Program-made: the position numbers and the translations under genes
Notes under the pieces: model-generated
Database searches by the model: none
Told to the model about the DNA's origin: nothing
What the model saw: the letters and a program-made list of their open reading frames with translations, nothing else
Source of the DNA: Hellea sp.
GTDB taxonomy: Bacteria; Pseudomonadota; Alphaproteobacteria; Caulobacterales; Maricaulaceae
Length of the DNA: 48,856 nucleotides
Reading direction: 5' to 3'
NCBI GenBank assembly: GCA_029250925.1
Contig: JAQXEH010000025.1
Coordinates: forward strand, 1-48,856
In this document: in pieces, positions 1-10,147 of the stretch
Layout of the letters: each line of letters opens with the position of its first letter
Position numbering within the stretch: position 1 is the stretch's first letter

Positions 1-1176
1 ATGGCAAAAGAAAAGTTTGAACGCAACAAGCCCCATGCGAACATAGGCACGATTGGTCACGTTGATCATGGTAAGACAACGTTAACTGCAGCTATCACTA
101 AATATTTTGGTGATTTCCAGGCATATGATCAGATCGATGGTGCTCCTGAAGAAAAGGCTCGTGGTATAACGATCTCAACAGCACACGTTGAGTATGAGAC
201 GGAAAATCGTCACTACGCTCACGTTGATTGTCCAGGGCACGCTGACTACGTCAAGAACATGATTACGGGTGCTGCTCAAATGGATGGCGGCATCTTGGTT
301 GTTAATGCTGCTGATGGCCCAATGCCTCAGACACGTGAGCACATTTTACTTGCTCGTCAAGTTGGTGTTCCTGCTCTAGTTGTTTACATGAACAAAGTTG
401 ATCAGGTTGACGATGATGAGCTTTTGGAGCTTGTTGAGATGGAAATACGTGAACTTCTAAGTTCGTATGATTTCCCTGGTGATGATATTCCTGTGATTGC
501 AGGTTCAGCTCTTGCTGCGATGGAAGGTAAAAACCCTGAAATTGGTGAAGAGTCTATCAGAAAGCTTATGGCTGCGGTTGATGAGTATATTCCACAGCCA
601 CCTCGTGCGATTGATGAGCCATTCCTTCTTCCTATTGAAGATGTGTTCTCTATCTCTGGTCGCGGTACTGTTGTGACCGGTCGTGTTGAGCGCGGAGCGG
701 TTAATGTTGGTGATGAAATCGAGATTGTTGGTATCAAGGATACGCAAAAAACAACATGTACGGGTGTAGAAATGTTCCGCAAGCTACTTGATCGTGGTGA
801 GGCAGGTGACAACATCGGTGCTCTTATACGTGGTATCGATCGTGAAAAGGTTGAGCGCGGCCAAGTTCTTTGTAAGCCTGGTTCAGTTACGCCGCACAAG
901 AAGTTCGTTGGTGAGGCTTACGTCCTGACTAAGGATGAGGGTGGTCGTCACACGCCATTCTTTAACAACTATCGTCCACAGTTCTACTTCCGTACAACAG
1001 ATGTTACGGGCGTTGTGACATTGGACGCTGGTACAGAGATGGTTATGCCGGGTGATAATGTAAATATTAACGTTGAGCTTATTGTACCAATCGCTATGGA
1101 AGAGAAGCTTCGCTTTGCTATCCGTGAAGGTGGTCGTACTGTAGGTGCCGGCGTTGTTGGTAAAATTATTGAGTAA
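1..1176 (+). CDS. tuf: Elongation factor Tu
   Basis: EF-Tu is the GTPase that carries aminoacyl-tRNA to the ribosomal A site in the cytoplasm. The 391-residue product is full length for the family and shows the G-domain motifs in order: GHVDHGKT at residues 19-26, DCPGH at 76-80 and NKVD at 131-134, followed by the two beta-barrel domains. The reading frame starts at the first base of the window, so its ribosome binding site and promoter are not visible. It is followed by an intrinsic terminator and then rpsJ, the usual tuf-rpsJ junction of the str/S10 region. Codon choice looks slightly more GC-rich than in later genes, as expected for a highly expressed gene. Confidence 0.98.
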   Translation: MAKEKFERNKPHANIGTIGHVDHGKTTLTAAITKYFGDFQAYDQIDGAPEEKARGITISTAHVEYETENRHYAHVDCPGHADYVKNMITGAAQMDGGILVVNAADGPMPQTREHILLARQVGVPALVVYMNKVDQVDDDELLELVEMEIRELLSSYDFPGDDIPVIAGSALAAMEGKNPEIGEESIRKLMAAVDEYIPQPPRAIDEPFLLPIEDVFSISGRGTVVTGRVERGAVNVGDEIEIVGIKDTQKTTCTGVEMFRKLLDRGEAGDNIGALIRGIDREKVERGQVLCKPGSVTPHKKFVGEAYVLTKDEGGRHTPFFNNYRPQFYFRTTDVTGVVTLDAGTEMVMPGDNVNINVELIVPIAMEEKLRFAIREGGRTVGAGVVGKIIE

Positions 1177-1186
1177 TTAAGGGTGA

Positions 1187-1210
1187 AGGGTTCTATTTGG
1201 ACCCTTTTTT
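1187..1210 (+). terminator. Intrinsic terminator after tuf
   Basis: A 7-bp stem (AGGGTTC paired with GGACCCT, one G-T wobble) with a 5-base loop TATTT is followed directly by a run of six T. It lies 11 bases after the tuf stop codon and 33 bases before rpsJ, so it could end or attenuate transcription between the str-type and S10-type parts of the locus. Confidence 0.8.
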
Positions 1211-1243
1211 ATTGTTAGAAAGCGTCAGAAACGGATTTCCACT

Positions 1244-1558
1244 ATGGATCGTCAAAACATTCGCATTCGGTTGAAAGCATTCGACCACCGCATCTTAGAT
1301 ACCTCTACTAAAGAGATTGTAAGTACAGCTAAACGTACAGGGGCAACTGTTAGAGGGCCTATTCCTTTACCTACTCGGATAGAACGATTTACTGTTAACC
1401 GTTCCCCTCATGTTAACAAGAAGTCACGAGAGCAGTTCGAGATTAGAACACACAAGCGAATGCTTGATATTGTTGATCCCACACCGCAGACTGTTGATGC
1501 TTTAATGAAGCTTGACCTTGCTGCTGGTGTTGACGTTGAAATTAAGTTGGGGGCGTAA
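1244..1558 (+). CDS. rpsJ: 30S ribosomal protein S10
   Basis: S10 is a small-subunit head protein and, as NusE, also joins the NusB antitermination complex in well-studied bacteria. The 104-residue protein matches the usual 102-105 residues and shows the family pattern: [14 protein letters not shown] near the start, GPIPLPTR around residue 40, and the RTHKRMLDI segment. It is the first gene after the tuf terminator and begins the S10-type run. rplC follows 2 bases after its stop, so the two are surely co-transcribed. The ATG start is the only sensible one. No strong Shine-Dalgarno sequence is obvious. Confidence 0.97.
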   Translation: MDRQNIRIRLKAFDHRILDTSTKEIVSTAKRTGATVRGPIPLPTRIERFTVNRSPHVNKKSREQFEIRTHKRMLDIVDPTPQTVDALMKLDLAAGVDVEIKLGA

Positions 1559-1560
1559 TT

Positions 1561-2310
1561 ATGTTGCGTTCAGGTTTATTAGCAAAAAAACTTGGTATGA
1601 CTCAGGTTTATGATGAGGCAGGTAATCATATTCCTGTAACAGTCTTATCCTTAGAGGGCTGCCAAGTGGTTGCACATAAAACACAAGAAAGAGATGGTTA
1701 TACTGCTGTCCAACTTGGTTCGGGAGACGCAAAAGTCAATCGTGTCTCAAAGGCGGAGCGAGAGCGATTTGCCAAGGCAGCCGTAGCCCCAAAAAAGAAG
1801 CTCATTGAATTTCGTGTTGAGGCTGATAAGTTAATTGAGGTTGGAGCTGACATGCTTGCTGACCACTTTGTGCCTGGGCAAAAAGTTGATGCTTCAGGTA
1901 CTACTGTTGGTAAGGGATTCGCTGGCGCAATGAAACGACATAATTTTGGTGGCTTAAGAGCTACTCATGGTGTTTCTATCTCACACAGATCTCATGGTTC
2001 AACTGGTCAGTGCCAAGACCCTGGTAAGGTCTTTAAGGGAAAAAAGATGGCAGGGCACATGGGTTCTGTCAGACGTACTGTTCAGAACTTAGAGATTGCA
2101 CGTGTTGATGCTGATCAAGGTTTAGTTTTGATAAAGGGTGCCACTCCAGGATCCAAAGGTGCTTGGATTGAAATACGTGACGCTGTCAAGGGTCCAAAAG
2201 TTACAGATTTGCCATTACCTGGTAGTTTTAGTGTTTCTAAAGATCCAGTTAAAGTTGAAGCTACCATAGATGAGCCTAAAGAAAATACAAAATCAGGTGA
2301 GGATGTATAA
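1561..2310 (+). CDS. rplC: 50S ribosomal protein L3
   Basis: L3 is an early-assembly 23S rRNA binding protein near the peptidyl transferase centre. The 249-residue product starts with [17 protein letters not shown], typical of the family. It contains the rRNA-contacting loop [20 protein letters not shown], whose glutamine is the residue methylated by PrmB in other bacteria. The C-terminal 35 or so residues (after about 214) form a charged tail beyond the E. coli length of 209, common in alphaproteobacteria. It sits between rpsJ and rplD with gaps of only 2 bases on each side. Confidence 0.97.
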   Translation: MLRSGLLAKKLGMTQVYDEAGNHIPVTVLSLEGCQVVAHKTQERDGYTAVQLGSGDAKVNRVSKAERERFAKAAVAPKKKLIEFRVEADKLIEVGADMLADHFVPGQKVDASGTTVGKGFAGAMKRHNFGGLRATHGVSISHRSHGSTGQCQDPGKVFKGKKMAGHMGSVRRTVQNLEIARVDADQGLVLIKGATPGSKGAWIEIRDAVKGPKVTDLPLPGSFSVSKDPVKVEATIDEPKENTKSGEDV

Positions 2311-2312
2311 TC

Positions 2313-2933
2313 ATGAAAATTGATATTCAAACACTTGACGGAAAAAAATCAGGATCATTAGATCTAAGTAAAGATATATTTGGTCAGGACCCTAGGAAAG
2401 ATATTCTGCATAGAATGGTCAGGTATCAGTTAGCAAAGCGTCAATCTGGTACTCATCAAGTTCAAGAAAGAGGTGATGTTTCCAAGACAACTAAAAGAAT
2501 TGGTCGACAAAAAGGCGGCGGTACAGCGCGTCATGGTAACGGATCAGTTTCTCAGTTTCGTGGTGGTGCTAAGGCTCACGGTCCTCGTTCTAGATCACAT
2601 GCATTTGATTTACCTAAGAAGGTGAGATCAATGGCCCTTCGTCATGCATTATCAGCTAAGGCAACAGCCAAGGAGCTTGTAATTATCGACGATGCATCTG
2701 TTAAGTCACCTAAAACATCTGATTTACGTAAACAGTTAACTGGATTGGGTATAACAAACTGTTTGGTGGTTAGTGGACCGTTAGTAGAGGAAAACTTTGC
2801 AAAAGCAGCCAAAAACATTCCTAATTTAGATGTACTTCCTAGTCAGGGAGCCAACGTGTATGATATTCTAAAGCGTCATACTTTGGTTTTGACCAAACAA
2901 GCGGTACTAGATCTGGAGGCTCGATTAAAATGA
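2313..2933 (+). CDS. rplD: 50S ribosomal protein L4
   Basis: L4 binds 23S rRNA and its long loop lines the exit tunnel. In enterobacteria it also represses its own operon, which cannot be judged here. The 206-residue protein has the basic extended loop ([19 protein letters not shown], about residues 52-70) and the following GPRSRSH segment, which mark the family. Its stop overlaps the rplW start by 4 bases (ATGA), indicating translational coupling. The ATG start at 2313 lies 2 bases after the rplC stop. Confidence 0.97.
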   Translation: MKIDIQTLDGKKSGSLDLSKDIFGQDPRKDILHRMVRYQLAKRQSGTHQVQERGDVSKTTKRIGRQKGGGTARHGNGSVSQFRGGAKAHGPRSRSHAFDLPKKVRSMALRHALSAKATAKELVIIDDASVKSPKTSDLRKQLTGLGITNCLVVSGPLVEENFAKAAKNIPNLDVLPSQGANVYDILKRHTLVLTKQAVLDLEARLK

Positions 2934-3226
2934 GTATAGCAGCCCGACACTATGATAGCGTTCTATCTCCAATCATAACCGAGAAAACGACTATTATAGC
3001 AGAAAATAATCAAGTCGTATTTGAAGTTCCTGTTTCTGCCAGTAAGCCAGAGATAAAGGAAGCCGTAGAGCAGCTATTCAAGGTGTCTGTAACTGCAGTT
3101 AACACTCTACGTCTTAAAGGAAAGGCCAAGCGTTTCAGAGGAATACCTGGTCGAAGAAAAGATATTAAAAAAGCAGTAGTCACTTTAAAAGATGGCGACA
3201 GCATAGACATTGCAACCGGACTATAG
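2930..3226 (+). CDS. rplW: 50S ribosomal protein L23
   Basis: L23 sits at the mouth of the exit tunnel and is the docking site for trigger factor and SRP. The 98-residue product has the usual length and pattern: SPIITEKTT near the N terminus, then the [17 protein letters not shown] beta-hairpin and [16 protein letters not shown]. It overlaps rplD by 4 bases and is followed after 9 bases by rplB with a GGGGGA-type ribosome binding site. The order L4-L23-L2 is the standard S10-operon order. Confidence 0.97.
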   Translation: MSIAARHYDSVLSPIITEKTTIIAENNQVVFEVPVSASKPEIKEAVEQLFKVSVTAVNTLRLKGKAKRFRGIPGRRKDIKKAVVTLKDGDSIDIATGL

Positions 3227-3235
3227 GGGGAAAAC

Positions 3236-4072
3236 ATGGCTCTTAAGACATTTAATCCGACTAGTCCTTCAAGAAGAAATCTTGTACAGGTTGATCGTTC
3301 TGATCTTCATAAGGGTCGTCCGGAGAAGTCACTGACAGAAGGTCTATCAAAAAAAGGTGGCCGAAACAATACAGGTAGAATAACGATGCGCCGTCAGGGT
3401 GGCGGACATAAGCGTTTATATCGCATGGTCGATTTCAAAAGATCAAAAAAAGATATGGCTGCAACAGTTTTACGTATTGAGTACGATCCTAACCGAACAT
3501 CATATATCGCTTTGATTCAATATAAGGACGGTGAAAAGGCTTATATTCTTGCCCCACAACGCCTAGCGCCTGGAGACACAGTGATTTCTTCTGATAAAGC
3601 TGACGTTAAACCAGGCAACTCAATGCCTCTCCGCTCGATGCCAGTAGGTACAATTATTCATAATATAGAGCTCAAACCAGGAAAAGGTGGTCAGATAGCT
3701 AGGTCTGCTGGTACATATGCTCAATTAGTTGGTAGGTCTGAGGGTTACGCACAGGTCAGACTCAAGTCTGGTGAGATGCGTATGGTACATCAAACCTGCC
3801 TTGCCACTGTAGGTGCAGTGTCAAATCCTGACCACATGAATATCAATTTAGGTAAAGCAGGACGAAAGCGCTGGCTTGGAAAAAGGCCTCAGGTTCGTGG
3901 TGTTGCTATGAATCCGGTAGATCATCCACACGGTGGCGGTGAGGGTAGAACTTCCGGTGGTAGGCATCCGGTAACACCTTGGGGTAAGCCCACAAAAGGT
4001 GCTCGTACTCGCTCTAATAAAGCGACTGATAAATTCATTATACGTTCGCGTCATGCGAAGAAGAAACGTTAG
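3236..4072 (+). CDS. rplB: 50S ribosomal protein L2
   Basis: L2 is needed for subunit association and peptidyl transferase activity. At 278 residues it is the normal length. The highly conserved [12 protein letters not shown] motif lies at residues 226-237, including the histidine aligned with E. coli His229. The N-terminal [12 protein letters not shown] and C-terminal RSRHAKKKR segments are also typical. The start is set by the GGGGGAAAAC stretch just upstream of ATG at 3236. rpsS follows after 12 bases. Confidence 0.98.
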   Translation: MALKTFNPTSPSRRNLVQVDRSDLHKGRPEKSLTEGLSKKGGRNNTGRITMRRQGGGHKRLYRMVDFKRSKKDMAATVLRIEYDPNRTSYIALIQYKDGEKAYILAPQRLAPGDTVISSDKADVKPGNSMPLRSMPVGTIIHNIELKPGKGGQIARSAGTYAQLVGRSEGYAQVRLKSGEMRMVHQTCLATVGAVSNPDHMNINLGKAGRKRWLGKRPQVRGVAMNPVDHPHGGGEGRTSGGRHPVTPWGKPTKGARTRSNKATDKFIIRSRHAKKKR

Positions 4073-4084
4073 GGAGCGTAGAGT

Positions 4085-4363
4085 ATGCCACGTTCAGTAT
4101 GGAAAGGTCCGTTTGTTGACGGATATCTATTAAAAAAAGCAGAAGCGGCTAAGTCTGAAGGTAGGCATAAGCCTATTAAGACTTGGTCTCGTCGTTCAAC
4201 TATCATGCCAGGTTTTGTGGGACTTACATTTCAAGTCCATAACGGTCAGAAATTTATACCTGTAATTGTAAATGAAGATATGGTCGGTCATAAGTTCGGT
4301 GAATTTTCTCCAACACGCACTTATTATGGCCATGGTGTTGATAAAAAAGCAAAGCGGAAGTAG
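4085..4363 (+). CDS. rpsS: 30S ribosomal protein S19
   Basis: S19 is a small-subunit head protein that contacts S13 and the A-site tRNA. The 92-residue protein is the expected length and opens with the family signature [19 protein letters not shown]. It also carries [14 protein letters not shown] and the [16 protein letters not shown] segment. The gene is preceded by GGGAGCGTAGAG, a plausible ribosome binding site. The spacing to rplV is 2 bases. Confidence 0.97.
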   Translation: MPRSVWKGPFVDGYLLKKAEAAKSEGRHKPIKTWSRRSTIMPGFVGLTFQVHNGQKFIPVIVNEDMVGHKFGEFSPTRTYYGHGVDKKAKRK

Positions 4364-4365
4364 TA

Positions 4366-4770
4366 ATGTCAAAATTAAAAAATCCACGTCGCGTTGCAGA
4401 CAATGAAGCCAGGGCTAAATTGCGTATGATACGTATTAGTCCGCAAAAACTAAATCTTGTTGCTCAGCTAATCCGAGGTAAAAAAGTAGAGACTGCTTTA
4501 GCAGACCTTGAATTCTCTCATAAGCGAATTTCTGGTGAAGTGAAAAAAGTGCTCCAATCCGCCATTGCTAATGCTGAAAATAATCACGGTTTAGATATTG
4601 ATAGTCTTATTGTTTCAGAGGCATATGTAGGAAAAAATCTAGTTATGAAGCGTTTTCGTGCTCGCGCACGTGGACGCGGTGCTAAAATTTTAAAGCCTTT
4701 TTCCGAATTGACCATAATCGTCCGTGAAGTCGAAGAAGTATCAGCTGAAAATAATAGTGAGGCAGCATAA
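4366..4770 (+). CDS. rplV: 50S ribosomal protein L22
   Basis: L22 binds 23S rRNA and its beta-hairpin lines the exit tunnel, where erythromycin-resistance mutations map in other bacteria. The product is 134 residues against about 110 in E. coli. The extra residues are a short N-terminal lead and an acidic C-terminal tail ([12 protein letters not shown]). Core motifs are [19 protein letters not shown] and the hairpin [15 protein letters not shown]. The stop overlaps the rpsC start by one base (TAATG). Confidence 0.97.
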   Translation: MSKLKNPRRVADNEARAKLRMIRISPQKLNLVAQLIRGKKVETALADLEFSHKRISGEVKKVLQSAIANAENNHGLDIDSLIVSEAYVGKNLVMKRFRARARGRGAKILKPFSELTIIVREVEEVSAENNSEAA

Positions 4771-5504
4771 TGGGACAGAAGATTAATCCAATTGGTTTGC
4801 GTCTCGGTATCAACCGAACATGGGAGTCTAGATGGTACGCTAACACGTCTGAATACGGCGATTTGCTTCATCAAGATCTAGCTATTCGTGCTTTTCTGAC
4901 TGCTGAACTTAAGGCTGCTTCCGTTGCTCGTATTATCATTGAACGTCCTCATAAAACATGTCGCGTAACCATATATACCGCTCGTCCAGGTGTTGTTATT
5001 GGTAAAAAAGGAGCAGACATTGAGGTATTAAGAAAGCGGGTGGCATCAATGGTTGATGGCGAAGTGTTTATAAATCTAGTAGAAGTTCGTAAGCCTGAAG
5101 TTGATGCCAACCTAGTAGCAGACGGCATTGCTCAGCAGTTGGAGCGCAGGGTTTCATTTCGTAGGGCTATGAAAAGATCACTTCAGAGTGCCATGAGAAT
5201 GGGTGCTAAGGGATGTAAAATTAAACTCGGTGGCCGTCTTGGCGGCGCAGAAATTGCTCGAATTGAGCAGTATCAAGAGGGATCTGTTCCTCTTCATACT
5301 ATGCGTGCGGACATTGATTATGGCGTTGCCAGCGCCATGACTGCTATGGGAATAATCGGTATCAAGGTTTGGATTAACAAAGGTGAAATACTCGAGCATG
5401 ATCCATATGCACATGATAAACGAATGAACGACCAGGGTGATACTAGGTCACGCGGAAACAATGACCGTGGCGGCCGTGACCGTCGCCCGGCAAGATCTAA
5501 TTAA
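4770..5504 (+). CDS. rpsC: 30S ribosomal protein S3
   Basis: S3 forms part of the mRNA entry channel. The 244-residue protein begins [21 protein letters not shown], has the KH-domain loop [11 protein letters not shown] near residue 75, and the C-terminal S3 domain ([11 protein letters not shown]). The last 25 residues are an Arg/Gly/Asn-rich tail, a common variable region. It is coupled to rplV by a one-base overlap and followed by rplP after 14 bases containing an AAGGGG-like site. Confidence 0.97.
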   Translation: MGQKINPIGLRLGINRTWESRWYANTSEYGDLLHQDLAIRAFLTAELKAASVARIIIERPHKTCRVTIYTARPGVVIGKKGADIEVLRKRVASMVDGEVFINLVEVRKPEVDANLVADGIAQQLERRVSFRRAMKRSLQSAMRMGAKGCKIKLGGRLGGAEIARIEQYQEGSVPLHTMRADIDYGVASAMTAMGIIGIKVWINKGEILEHDPYAHDKRMNDQGDTRSRGNNDRGGRDRRPARSN

Positions 5505-5518
5505 AGGGGTTTTGAGCA

Positions 5519-5935
5519 ATGTTACAGCCAAAACGTACTAAATTTCGTAAAGCTCACAAAGGCCGCATCAAAGGTATGGCTAAGGGCGGTTCCGCATTAA
5601 ACTTTGGTTCTTATGGTCTTAAGGCTTTAGAGCCAGAGCGTGTAACTGCTAGGCAAATCGAGGCTACTCGTAGAGCTATCACTCGTCACATGAAGCGCGC
5701 AGGCCGAGTTTGGATCAGAATTTTTCCAGATGTTCCTGTTACCAAAAAGCCTACTGAAGTGCGTATGGGTAAAGGTAAAGGTTCCGTCGAATTTTGGGCG
5801 TGTAAGGTAAAGCCTGGACGAGTGATGTTTGAGATAGATGGTGTATCTGATGTGGTAGCTAAAGAGGCTCTTCGTCTTGGTGCCGCTAAGTTACCAGTAA
5901 AGTGTAAAATAGTTACACGACCTGGCGAACAGTAG
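5519..5935 (+). CDS. rplP: 50S ribosomal protein L16
   Basis: L16 is a late-assembly protein near the A site of the large subunit. The 138-residue product has the usual length and opening [19 protein letters not shown]. Further family segments are [19 protein letters not shown] and [22 protein letters not shown], the last including the conserved arginine that is hydroxylated by YcfD in enterobacteria. The stop is followed by AGGAG, which serves rpmC. Confidence 0.97.
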   Translation: MLQPKRTKFRKAHKGRIKGMAKGGSALNFGSYGLKALEPERVTARQIEATRRAITRHMKRAGRVWIRIFPDVPVTKKPTEVRMGKGKGSVEFWACKVKPGRVMFEIDGVSDVVAKEALRLGAAKLPVKCKIVTRPGEQ

Positions 5936-5944
5936 GAGCGGGTG

Positions 5945-6145
5945 ATGAAGGCAATTGATGTGAGAACTATGACCGAGGATCAGCTCAGCGATGAGCTTCT
6001 TAAGTTGAAGAAGGAGCAGTTTAACCTCCGCTTTCAAGAGGCAACTGGTCAATTAGAAAAAACAGCTCGTGTGCGTGAAGTGCGCAGAAATATAGCACGC
6101 GTTAAAACAATACAGGCTGAAAAAAAATCAGCTAAAAAGACTTAA
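5945..6145 (+). CDS. rpmC: 50S ribosomal protein L29
   Basis: L29 is a small alpha-helical protein beside the exit tunnel and L23. The 66-residue product contains the family pattern [32 protein letters not shown] chose ATG at 5945 rather than the GTG three bases earlier, because AGGAG (around 5935) then has 6-base spacing. It sits in the standard L16-L29-S17 order. Confidence 0.95.
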   Translation: MKAIDVRTMTEDQLSDELLKLKKEQFNLRFQEATGQLEKTARVREVRRNIARVKTIQAEKKSAKKT

Positions 6146-6156
6146 GGTAGGTATAT

Positions 6157-6387
6157 ATGCCAAAACGCATACTCCAAGGAACTGTTGTATCTGATAAAGG
6201 TGAAAAAACAGTTGTGGTAAAAATTGAAAGGTCTTTTTTGCACCCATTGCTTAAGAAGACTATCCGTAGGACTAAGAAATATCACGCACATGATGAAAAA
6301 AATAGCCATAAAGTCGGCGATACTGTTCGGATTATCGAGTGTTCGCCCAAAAGTAAATTAAAGCGGTGGGAGGTTCACGCTGAGTAG
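6157..6387 (+). CDS. rpsQ: 30S ribosomal protein S17
   Basis: S17 is an early 16S rRNA binding protein of OB-fold type. The 76-residue protein opens [20 protein letters not shown] and contains [19 protein letters not shown] and [11 protein letters not shown], all characteristic. A GGTAGG stretch precedes the ATG. A 45-base gap separates it from rplN, longer than most gaps here. It shows no convincing terminator. Confidence 0.97.
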   Translation: MPKRILQGTVVSDKGEKTVVVKIERSFLHPLLKKTIRRTKKYHAHDEKNSHKVGDTVRIIECSPKSKLKRWEVHAE

Positions 6388-6432
6388 TTATTCTACTCAG
6401 GTGTACAGCCCCTTAACAAAGGAGACAAACGC

Positions 6433-6801
6433 ATGATTCAAATGCAATCAAATCTTGACGTCGCCGATAACTCTGGTGCCCGCCGCGTTCAGTGCATAAA
6501 GGTACTGGGCGGCTCTAAAAGAAGATATGCTCATGTTGGAGATACTATTGTAGTATCTGTAAAAGAAGCCATTCCACGTGGTAAGGTGAAGAAAGGCGAC
6601 GTGCGTAAAGCTGTTGTTGTTCGAGTTAGAAAAGATATTCAAAGACGTGACGGGTCAGTCATTCGTTTTGATGGAAACGCAGCAGTAATTATTAATCCTA
6701 ATGGTGAACCAATTGGTACACGTATTTTTGGTCCAGTTCCTCGTGAATTGCGTGCTAAGAATCACATGAAAATTGTTTCCCTAGCACCCGAGGTTCTGTA
6801 G
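6433..6801 (+). CDS. rplN: 50S ribosomal protein L14
   Basis: L14 lies at the subunit interface and is the target of the silencing factor RsfS in other bacteria. The 122-residue product has the exact family length and signatures [24 protein letters not shown] and the C-terminal [11 protein letters not shown]. The AAAGGAGA site 8 bases upstream fixes the start. rplX begins 2 bases after the stop. Confidence 0.97.
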   Translation: MIQMQSNLDVADNSGARRVQCIKVLGGSKRRYAHVGDTIVVSVKEAIPRGKVKKGDVRKAVVVRVRKDIQRRDGSVIRFDGNAAVIINPNGEPIGTRIFGPVPRELRAKNHMKIVSLAPEVL

Positions 6802-6803
6802 TC

Positions 6804-7124
6804 ATGGCCGCTAAAATCAAAAAAGGCGACCATGTGGTTGTCATTGCCGGTAAAGATAAAGGCAGTAAGGGAGAGGTTTTAAAAGTTTTTCCCAAGGAAA
6901 GTAGACTTCTTGTAAAAGGGGTGCGTCTTGTTAAACGTCATGTAAAGCCAAGTCAGGGTGATCCAGATGGAGGTATAAAGACTTTTGAGGGCCCTATTCA
7001 TATATCAAATGTCTCTCAGCTTGACCCAAAAAGTGGGGAACCAACAAGAGTTGGATTTAAGTCTTTGAAAGATGGTAAAAAGGTCCGTGTGGCCATCAAA
7101 TCCGGGGAGATCATCGATGGCTAA
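6804..7124 (+). CDS. rplX: 50S ribosomal protein L24
   Basis: L24 is an assembly-initiator protein with a KOW domain. The 106-residue product starts [25 protein letters not shown], the KOW motif, and contains [15 protein letters not shown]. Its 3' end overlaps the rplE start by 8 bases (ATG at 7117, stop at 7122-7124), so translation of the two genes is probably coupled. Confidence 0.97.
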   Translation: MAAKIKKGDHVVVIAGKDKGSKGEVLKVFPKESRLLVKGVRLVKRHVKPSQGDPDGGIKTFEGPIHISNVSQLDPKSGEPTRVGFKSLKDGKKVRVAIKSGEIIDG

Positions 7125-7671
7125 GCCGTATGAACCACGTCTTGCTGCAATATATCGCGATGAAATTCGCGCTGAAATGCAAAAGCAATTTAACTATAAA
7201 AATGAAATGCAAATACCAAAAATTGAGAAGGTAGTTCTTAATATGGGCTTAGGTGAAGGTGTTTCTGATAAAAAGAAAGTTCAAGCAGCAATTGCTGAAT
7301 TGGAGTTGATAGCGGGTCAAAAGCCACTGCCAACAAAATCTAAGAAGTCAATCGCTGGCTTTAAGTTGCGCGATGGCATGGTTATTGGTGCTAAAGTCAC
7401 TCTGAGACGCGATCAGATGTATGAGTTCATTGACCGCCTTATTAATATTGCGTTGCCTAGAACTAGAGATTTCAGAGGTCTAAATGGTAAAAGTTTTGAT
7501 GGTAAAGGTAATTATGCCATGGGTTTAAAAGAGCATATCGTATTTCCAGAGATTAATTATGATGAAGTAGACTCAGTAAGAGGTATGGATATTGTTGTTC
7601 AGACAACAGCTAAAACAGATAAAGAAGCCAAAGCATTGCTGGCAGCATTTTCATTTCCATTTCGGAACTAA
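7117..7671 (+). CDS. rplE: 50S ribosomal protein L5
   Basis: L5 binds 5S rRNA and contacts S13 across the subunits. I take the ATG at 7117, giving 184 residues starting [12 protein letters not shown]. An earlier in-frame start at 7072 would add a non-homologous stretch overlapping rplX. Family motifs include [30 protein letters not shown] and [10 protein letters not shown]. The order L24-L5-S14-S8-L6 is the conserved spc order. Confidence 0.96.
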   Translation: MAKPYEPRLAAIYRDEIRAEMQKQFNYKNEMQIPKIEKVVLNMGLGEGVSDKKKVQAAIAELELIAGQKPLPTKSKKSIAGFKLRDGMVIGAKVTLRRDQMYEFIDRLINIALPRTRDFRGLNGKSFDGKGNYAMGLKEHIVFPEINYDEVDSVRGMDIVVQTTAKTDKEAKALLAAFSFPFRN

Positions 7672-7724
7672 ATTGTACGCGGTGAGCTAAGCAGGTCAGA
7701 CGGCCTCGCAAAAAGGAGAAAAAA

Positions 7725-8030
7725 ATGGCTAAAGTAAGCTCAGTTGAGCGAAATTTAAAACGGCAGCGTATGGTTGCTAAATATGCTGGTAAAAGAGCTT
7801 TATTAAAGGATATAGCGCGAAACAAAGACCTCCCAGTAGAGGAAAGGTTTAAGGCTCAGCTAGAACTAGCTGCTTTGCCGCGTAATTCAGCTGAAACGCG
7901 TATCCGAAACCGATGCCAGGTTACAGGTCGCCCTCGGGGTTATTATCGCAAAATGAAGATGTCAAGAATTGCCCTTCGCGAGCTTGGTTCTGCTGGTATG
8001 CTGCCAGGCCTAGTTAAGTCAAGTTGGTAG
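7725..8030 (+). CDS. rpsN: 30S ribosomal protein S14, zinc-independent form
   Basis: S14 is a late-assembly head protein. The 101-residue length and a single cysteine in [19 protein letters not shown] show the long form without the four-cysteine zinc ribbon. The C-terminal segment ([22 protein letters not shown]) is the usual proteobacterial ending. An AAAAGGAGA site lies 7 bases before the ATG. The 53-base gap before it holds no clear element. Confidence 0.97.
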   Translation: MAKVSSVERNLKRQRMVAKYAGKRALLKDIARNKDLPVEERFKAQLELAALPRNSAETRIRNRCQVTGRPRGYYRKMKMSRIALRELGSAGMLPGLVKSSW

Positions 8031-8039
8031 GGGGTAGTT

Positions 8040-8435
8040 ATGTCATTTTCTGATCCACTTGGCGATATGCTCACACGTATCCGAAATGCAATAATGCGAA
8101 ACAGAACTTCTGTTAGTACCCCCGCTTCTAATCTGCGCGGGCGTGTACTCGATGTTTTAGCTGATGAGGGTTTCATTCGAGGTTACTCTGAAGCTCAAGT
8201 TGATGGATTTCGTATTTTCAATATTGAATTGAAGTACTTTGAGGGTGAGGCGGTTATCCGAGATATTAAGCGTGTATCAAAGCCAGGTCGAAGAGTATAT
8301 TCCTCAGTTAAAACCTTACCGCAGGTCCGTAATGGACTAGGTATTTCCATTCTATCAACACCCAAAGGCGTCATGAGCGATAATTCTGCTCGTGATGAAA
8401 ACGTCGGCGGTGAAGTATTGTGTCAGGTGTCTTAA
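8040..8435 (+). CDS. rpsH: 30S ribosomal protein S8
   Basis: S8 is a primary 16S rRNA binder. In E. coli it represses the spc operon by binding mRNA, which is not testable here. The 131-residue protein opens [19 protein letters not shown] and ends with the conserved [32 protein letters not shown]. It begins 9 bases after rpsN with GGGGGTAG upstream and ends 2 bases before rplF. Confidence 0.97.
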   Translation: MSFSDPLGDMLTRIRNAIMRNRTSVSTPASNLRGRVLDVLADEGFIRGYSEAQVDGFRIFNIELKYFEGEAVIRDIKRVSKPGRRVYSSVKTLPQVRNGLGISILSTPKGVMSDNSARDENVGGEVLCQVS

Positions 8436-8437
8436 TC

Positions 8438-8971
8438 ATGTCGCGTATAGGAAAAAAGCCAATAACAATCCCTTCTGCTGTAACATTAATACAGGATGGT
8501 CAGAAAATTACAGCTAAAGGTCCAAAAGGGGAGTTGAACTTTACTCTTCCTGAGGGTGTAACGGGAAAAATTGAGGGTGATATGTTCACTGTTAATCCTC
8601 TAACTTTGAACAAGTCAGGTGTATCCTTATGGGGAATGTGTCGCACAATGGTGGCCAACCTTATTGAGGGAGTTACCAACGGATACAAGAAAGAGCTAGA
8701 ATTGAAGGGCGTTGGATATAGGGCGCAGATGAAAGGTTCTATGTTGTCTATGCAGTTGGGCTTTTCTCATGATGTTGAATATACCGCTCCTCAAGGAGTG
8801 ACTATCACAGCCCCAAAGCCAACATCGGTAATAGTTGAGGGAATTGATAAGCAAAAAGTTGGCCAAGTTGCTGCAATAATTCGATCATATCGTAAGCCTG
8901 AACCATACAAGGGTAAGGGTGTTCGTTACGTTGGCGAATATGTTCGAAGTAAAGAAGGTAAGAAGAAGTAA
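8438..8971 (+). CDS. rplF: 50S ribosomal protein L6
   Basis: L6 sits near the factor-binding site of the large subunit. I take the ATG at 8438, giving 177 residues (E. coli 177) and the standard opening [12 protein letters not shown]. An upstream in-frame start would overlap rpsH with unrelated residues. The family ending [19 protein letters not shown] is intact. rplR follows after 2 bases. Confidence 0.97.
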   Translation: MSRIGKKPITIPSAVTLIQDGQKITAKGPKGELNFTLPEGVTGKIEGDMFTVNPLTLNKSGVSLWGMCRTMVANLIEGVTNGYKKELELKGVGYRAQMKGSMLSMQLGFSHDVEYTAPQGVTITAPKPTSVIVEGIDKQKVGQVAAIIRSYRKPEPYKGKGVRYVGEYVRSKEGKKK

Positions 8972-8973
8972 CT

Positions 8974-9324
8974 ATGAAAACTGCTCGAGAAAATATGCTA
9001 CGCCGCGCTCAGAGAGTACGCCGTCGCTTAAAAAAATATTCCAATGGTCGCCCAAGACTTTCGGTATTCCGTTCATCCAAGAATATTTCTGTCCAAATTA
9101 TTGATGATGCAACAGGCACTACTCTAGCCTCTGCTTCAACAACTGAAGATAAAAAGGTTAAGGGATCTAATTTAGACGCTGCAACTCTTATTGGCAAATT
9201 GATAGCTGAAAGAGCTAAGAAGGCTAAAATTGAAGATGTTATCTTCGATCGTGGTCCTTATCTTTATCATGGACGTGTGAAAGCACTGGCAGATGCGGCT
9301 CGTGAAGCCGGTTTAAAATTTTAG
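8974..9324 (+). CDS. rplR: 50S ribosomal protein L18
   Basis: L18 brings 5S rRNA to the large subunit. The 116-residue product matches E. coli in length (117) and has [18 protein letters not shown] and [26 protein letters not shown], the conserved C terminus. The basic N terminus ([12 protein letters not shown]) is the 5S RNA contact region in the family. It lies in the usual L6-L18-S5 order. Confidence 0.97.
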   Translation: MKTARENMLRRAQRVRRRLKKYSNGRPRLSVFRSSKNISVQIIDDATGTTLASASTTEDKKVKGSNLDAATLIGKLIAERAKKAKIEDVIFDRGPYLYHGRVKALADAAREAGLKF

Positions 9325-9337
9325 GAAAGCTGAGATT

Positions 9338-9913
9338 ATGGCAGGTAGAGAAGACAATCGTCGTGGAAAGCGTAACGAAGAGCAAGAAAACGAATTTATA
9401 GACCGTCTTGTGCACATCAATCGTGTTGCCAAAACTGTAAAAGGTGGCCGTAATATGAGTTTTGCTGCATTGGTCATAGTTGGCGATGAAAAAGGACGTG
9501 TTGGTTTTGGTAAGGGTAAGGCAAGAGAAGTGCCAGAAGCTATCCGAAAGGCAACGGAAGAAGCAAAAAAGACTATGATACGCGTTCCATTACGCGAAGG
9601 CAGAACCTTGCATCATGACGTTCGTGGAAGACATGGTGCTGGCAAGATAGTGATGAGGGCAGCCCCTCCCGGCACAGGCGTTATTGCCGGTGGTCCAATG
9701 AGAGCTGTGTTGGAATGTTTGGGTGTTCAAGACGTTGTAGGAAAGTCTTTAGGCACATCAAATCCTTACAATATGGTCCGTGCCACTTTTGAAGGGCTTA
9801 AGAATATGGAAAGCCCACGTACAATTGCCAATAAACGTGGCAAAAAAGTTGGTGATATTGTTGGTCGCCGTAATGATGGTGCATCGGCACCAGAAGCTGT
9901 AGTTCAGGCTTAG
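9338..9913 (+). CDS. rpsE: 30S ribosomal protein S5
   Basis: S5 helps decoding accuracy and mRNA helicase activity at the entry channel. The 191-residue protein exceeds E. coli S5 (167) by a polar N terminus ([17 protein letters not shown]) and a C-terminal tail, as in other alphaproteobacteria. The double-stranded RNA-binding-like domain ([20 protein letters not shown]) and [15 protein letters not shown] are typical. rpmD starts 9 bases after the stop. Confidence 0.97.
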   Translation: MAGREDNRRGKRNEEQENEFIDRLVHINRVAKTVKGGRNMSFAALVIVGDEKGRVGFGKGKAREVPEAIRKATEEAKKTMIRVPLREGRTLHHDVRGRHGAGKIVMRAAPPGTGVIAGGPMRAVLECLGVQDVVGKSLGTSNPYNMVRATFEGLKNMESPRTIANKRGKKVGDIVGRRNDGASAPEAVVQA

Positions 9914-9922
9914 GTGGTAGAT

Positions 9923-10111
9923 ATGGCAAAGAAGATAACACTAAAAGTTCGTCAAACTGGGAGTCCTATCCGACGTAAGCCTGATCAAAGAGCTACATTA
10001 GTTGGCTTAGGGCTTGGCCGTATAGGTAGTATGCGTGAATTAGAAGATACACCTTCTGTTCGTGGGATGATAAATAAAATTTCACATATGGTTGAAATAG
10101 TCGAAGAGTAG
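9923..10111 (+). CDS. rpmD: 50S ribosomal protein L30
   Basis: L30 is a small large-subunit protein. The 62-residue product shows [28 protein letters not shown] and the ending [17 protein letters not shown] chose ATG at 9923, which has GGTGG just upstream. The GTG at 9914 would give only three extra, non-conserved residues. It sits between rpsE and rplO in the standard order. Confidence 0.96.
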   Translation: MAKKITLKVRQTGSPIRRKPDQRATLVGLGLGRIGSMRELEDTPSVRGMINKISHMVEIVEE

Positions 10112-10147
10112 TACAACTGATGTTGGAAACTTCTGCTGGAGATAAAA

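Noticed and set aside
402-899. 165-residue minus-strand frame inside tuf
   Set aside because: It is antisense to a highly conserved gene and the Ser/Arg-rich translation shows no domain. A shadow frame.
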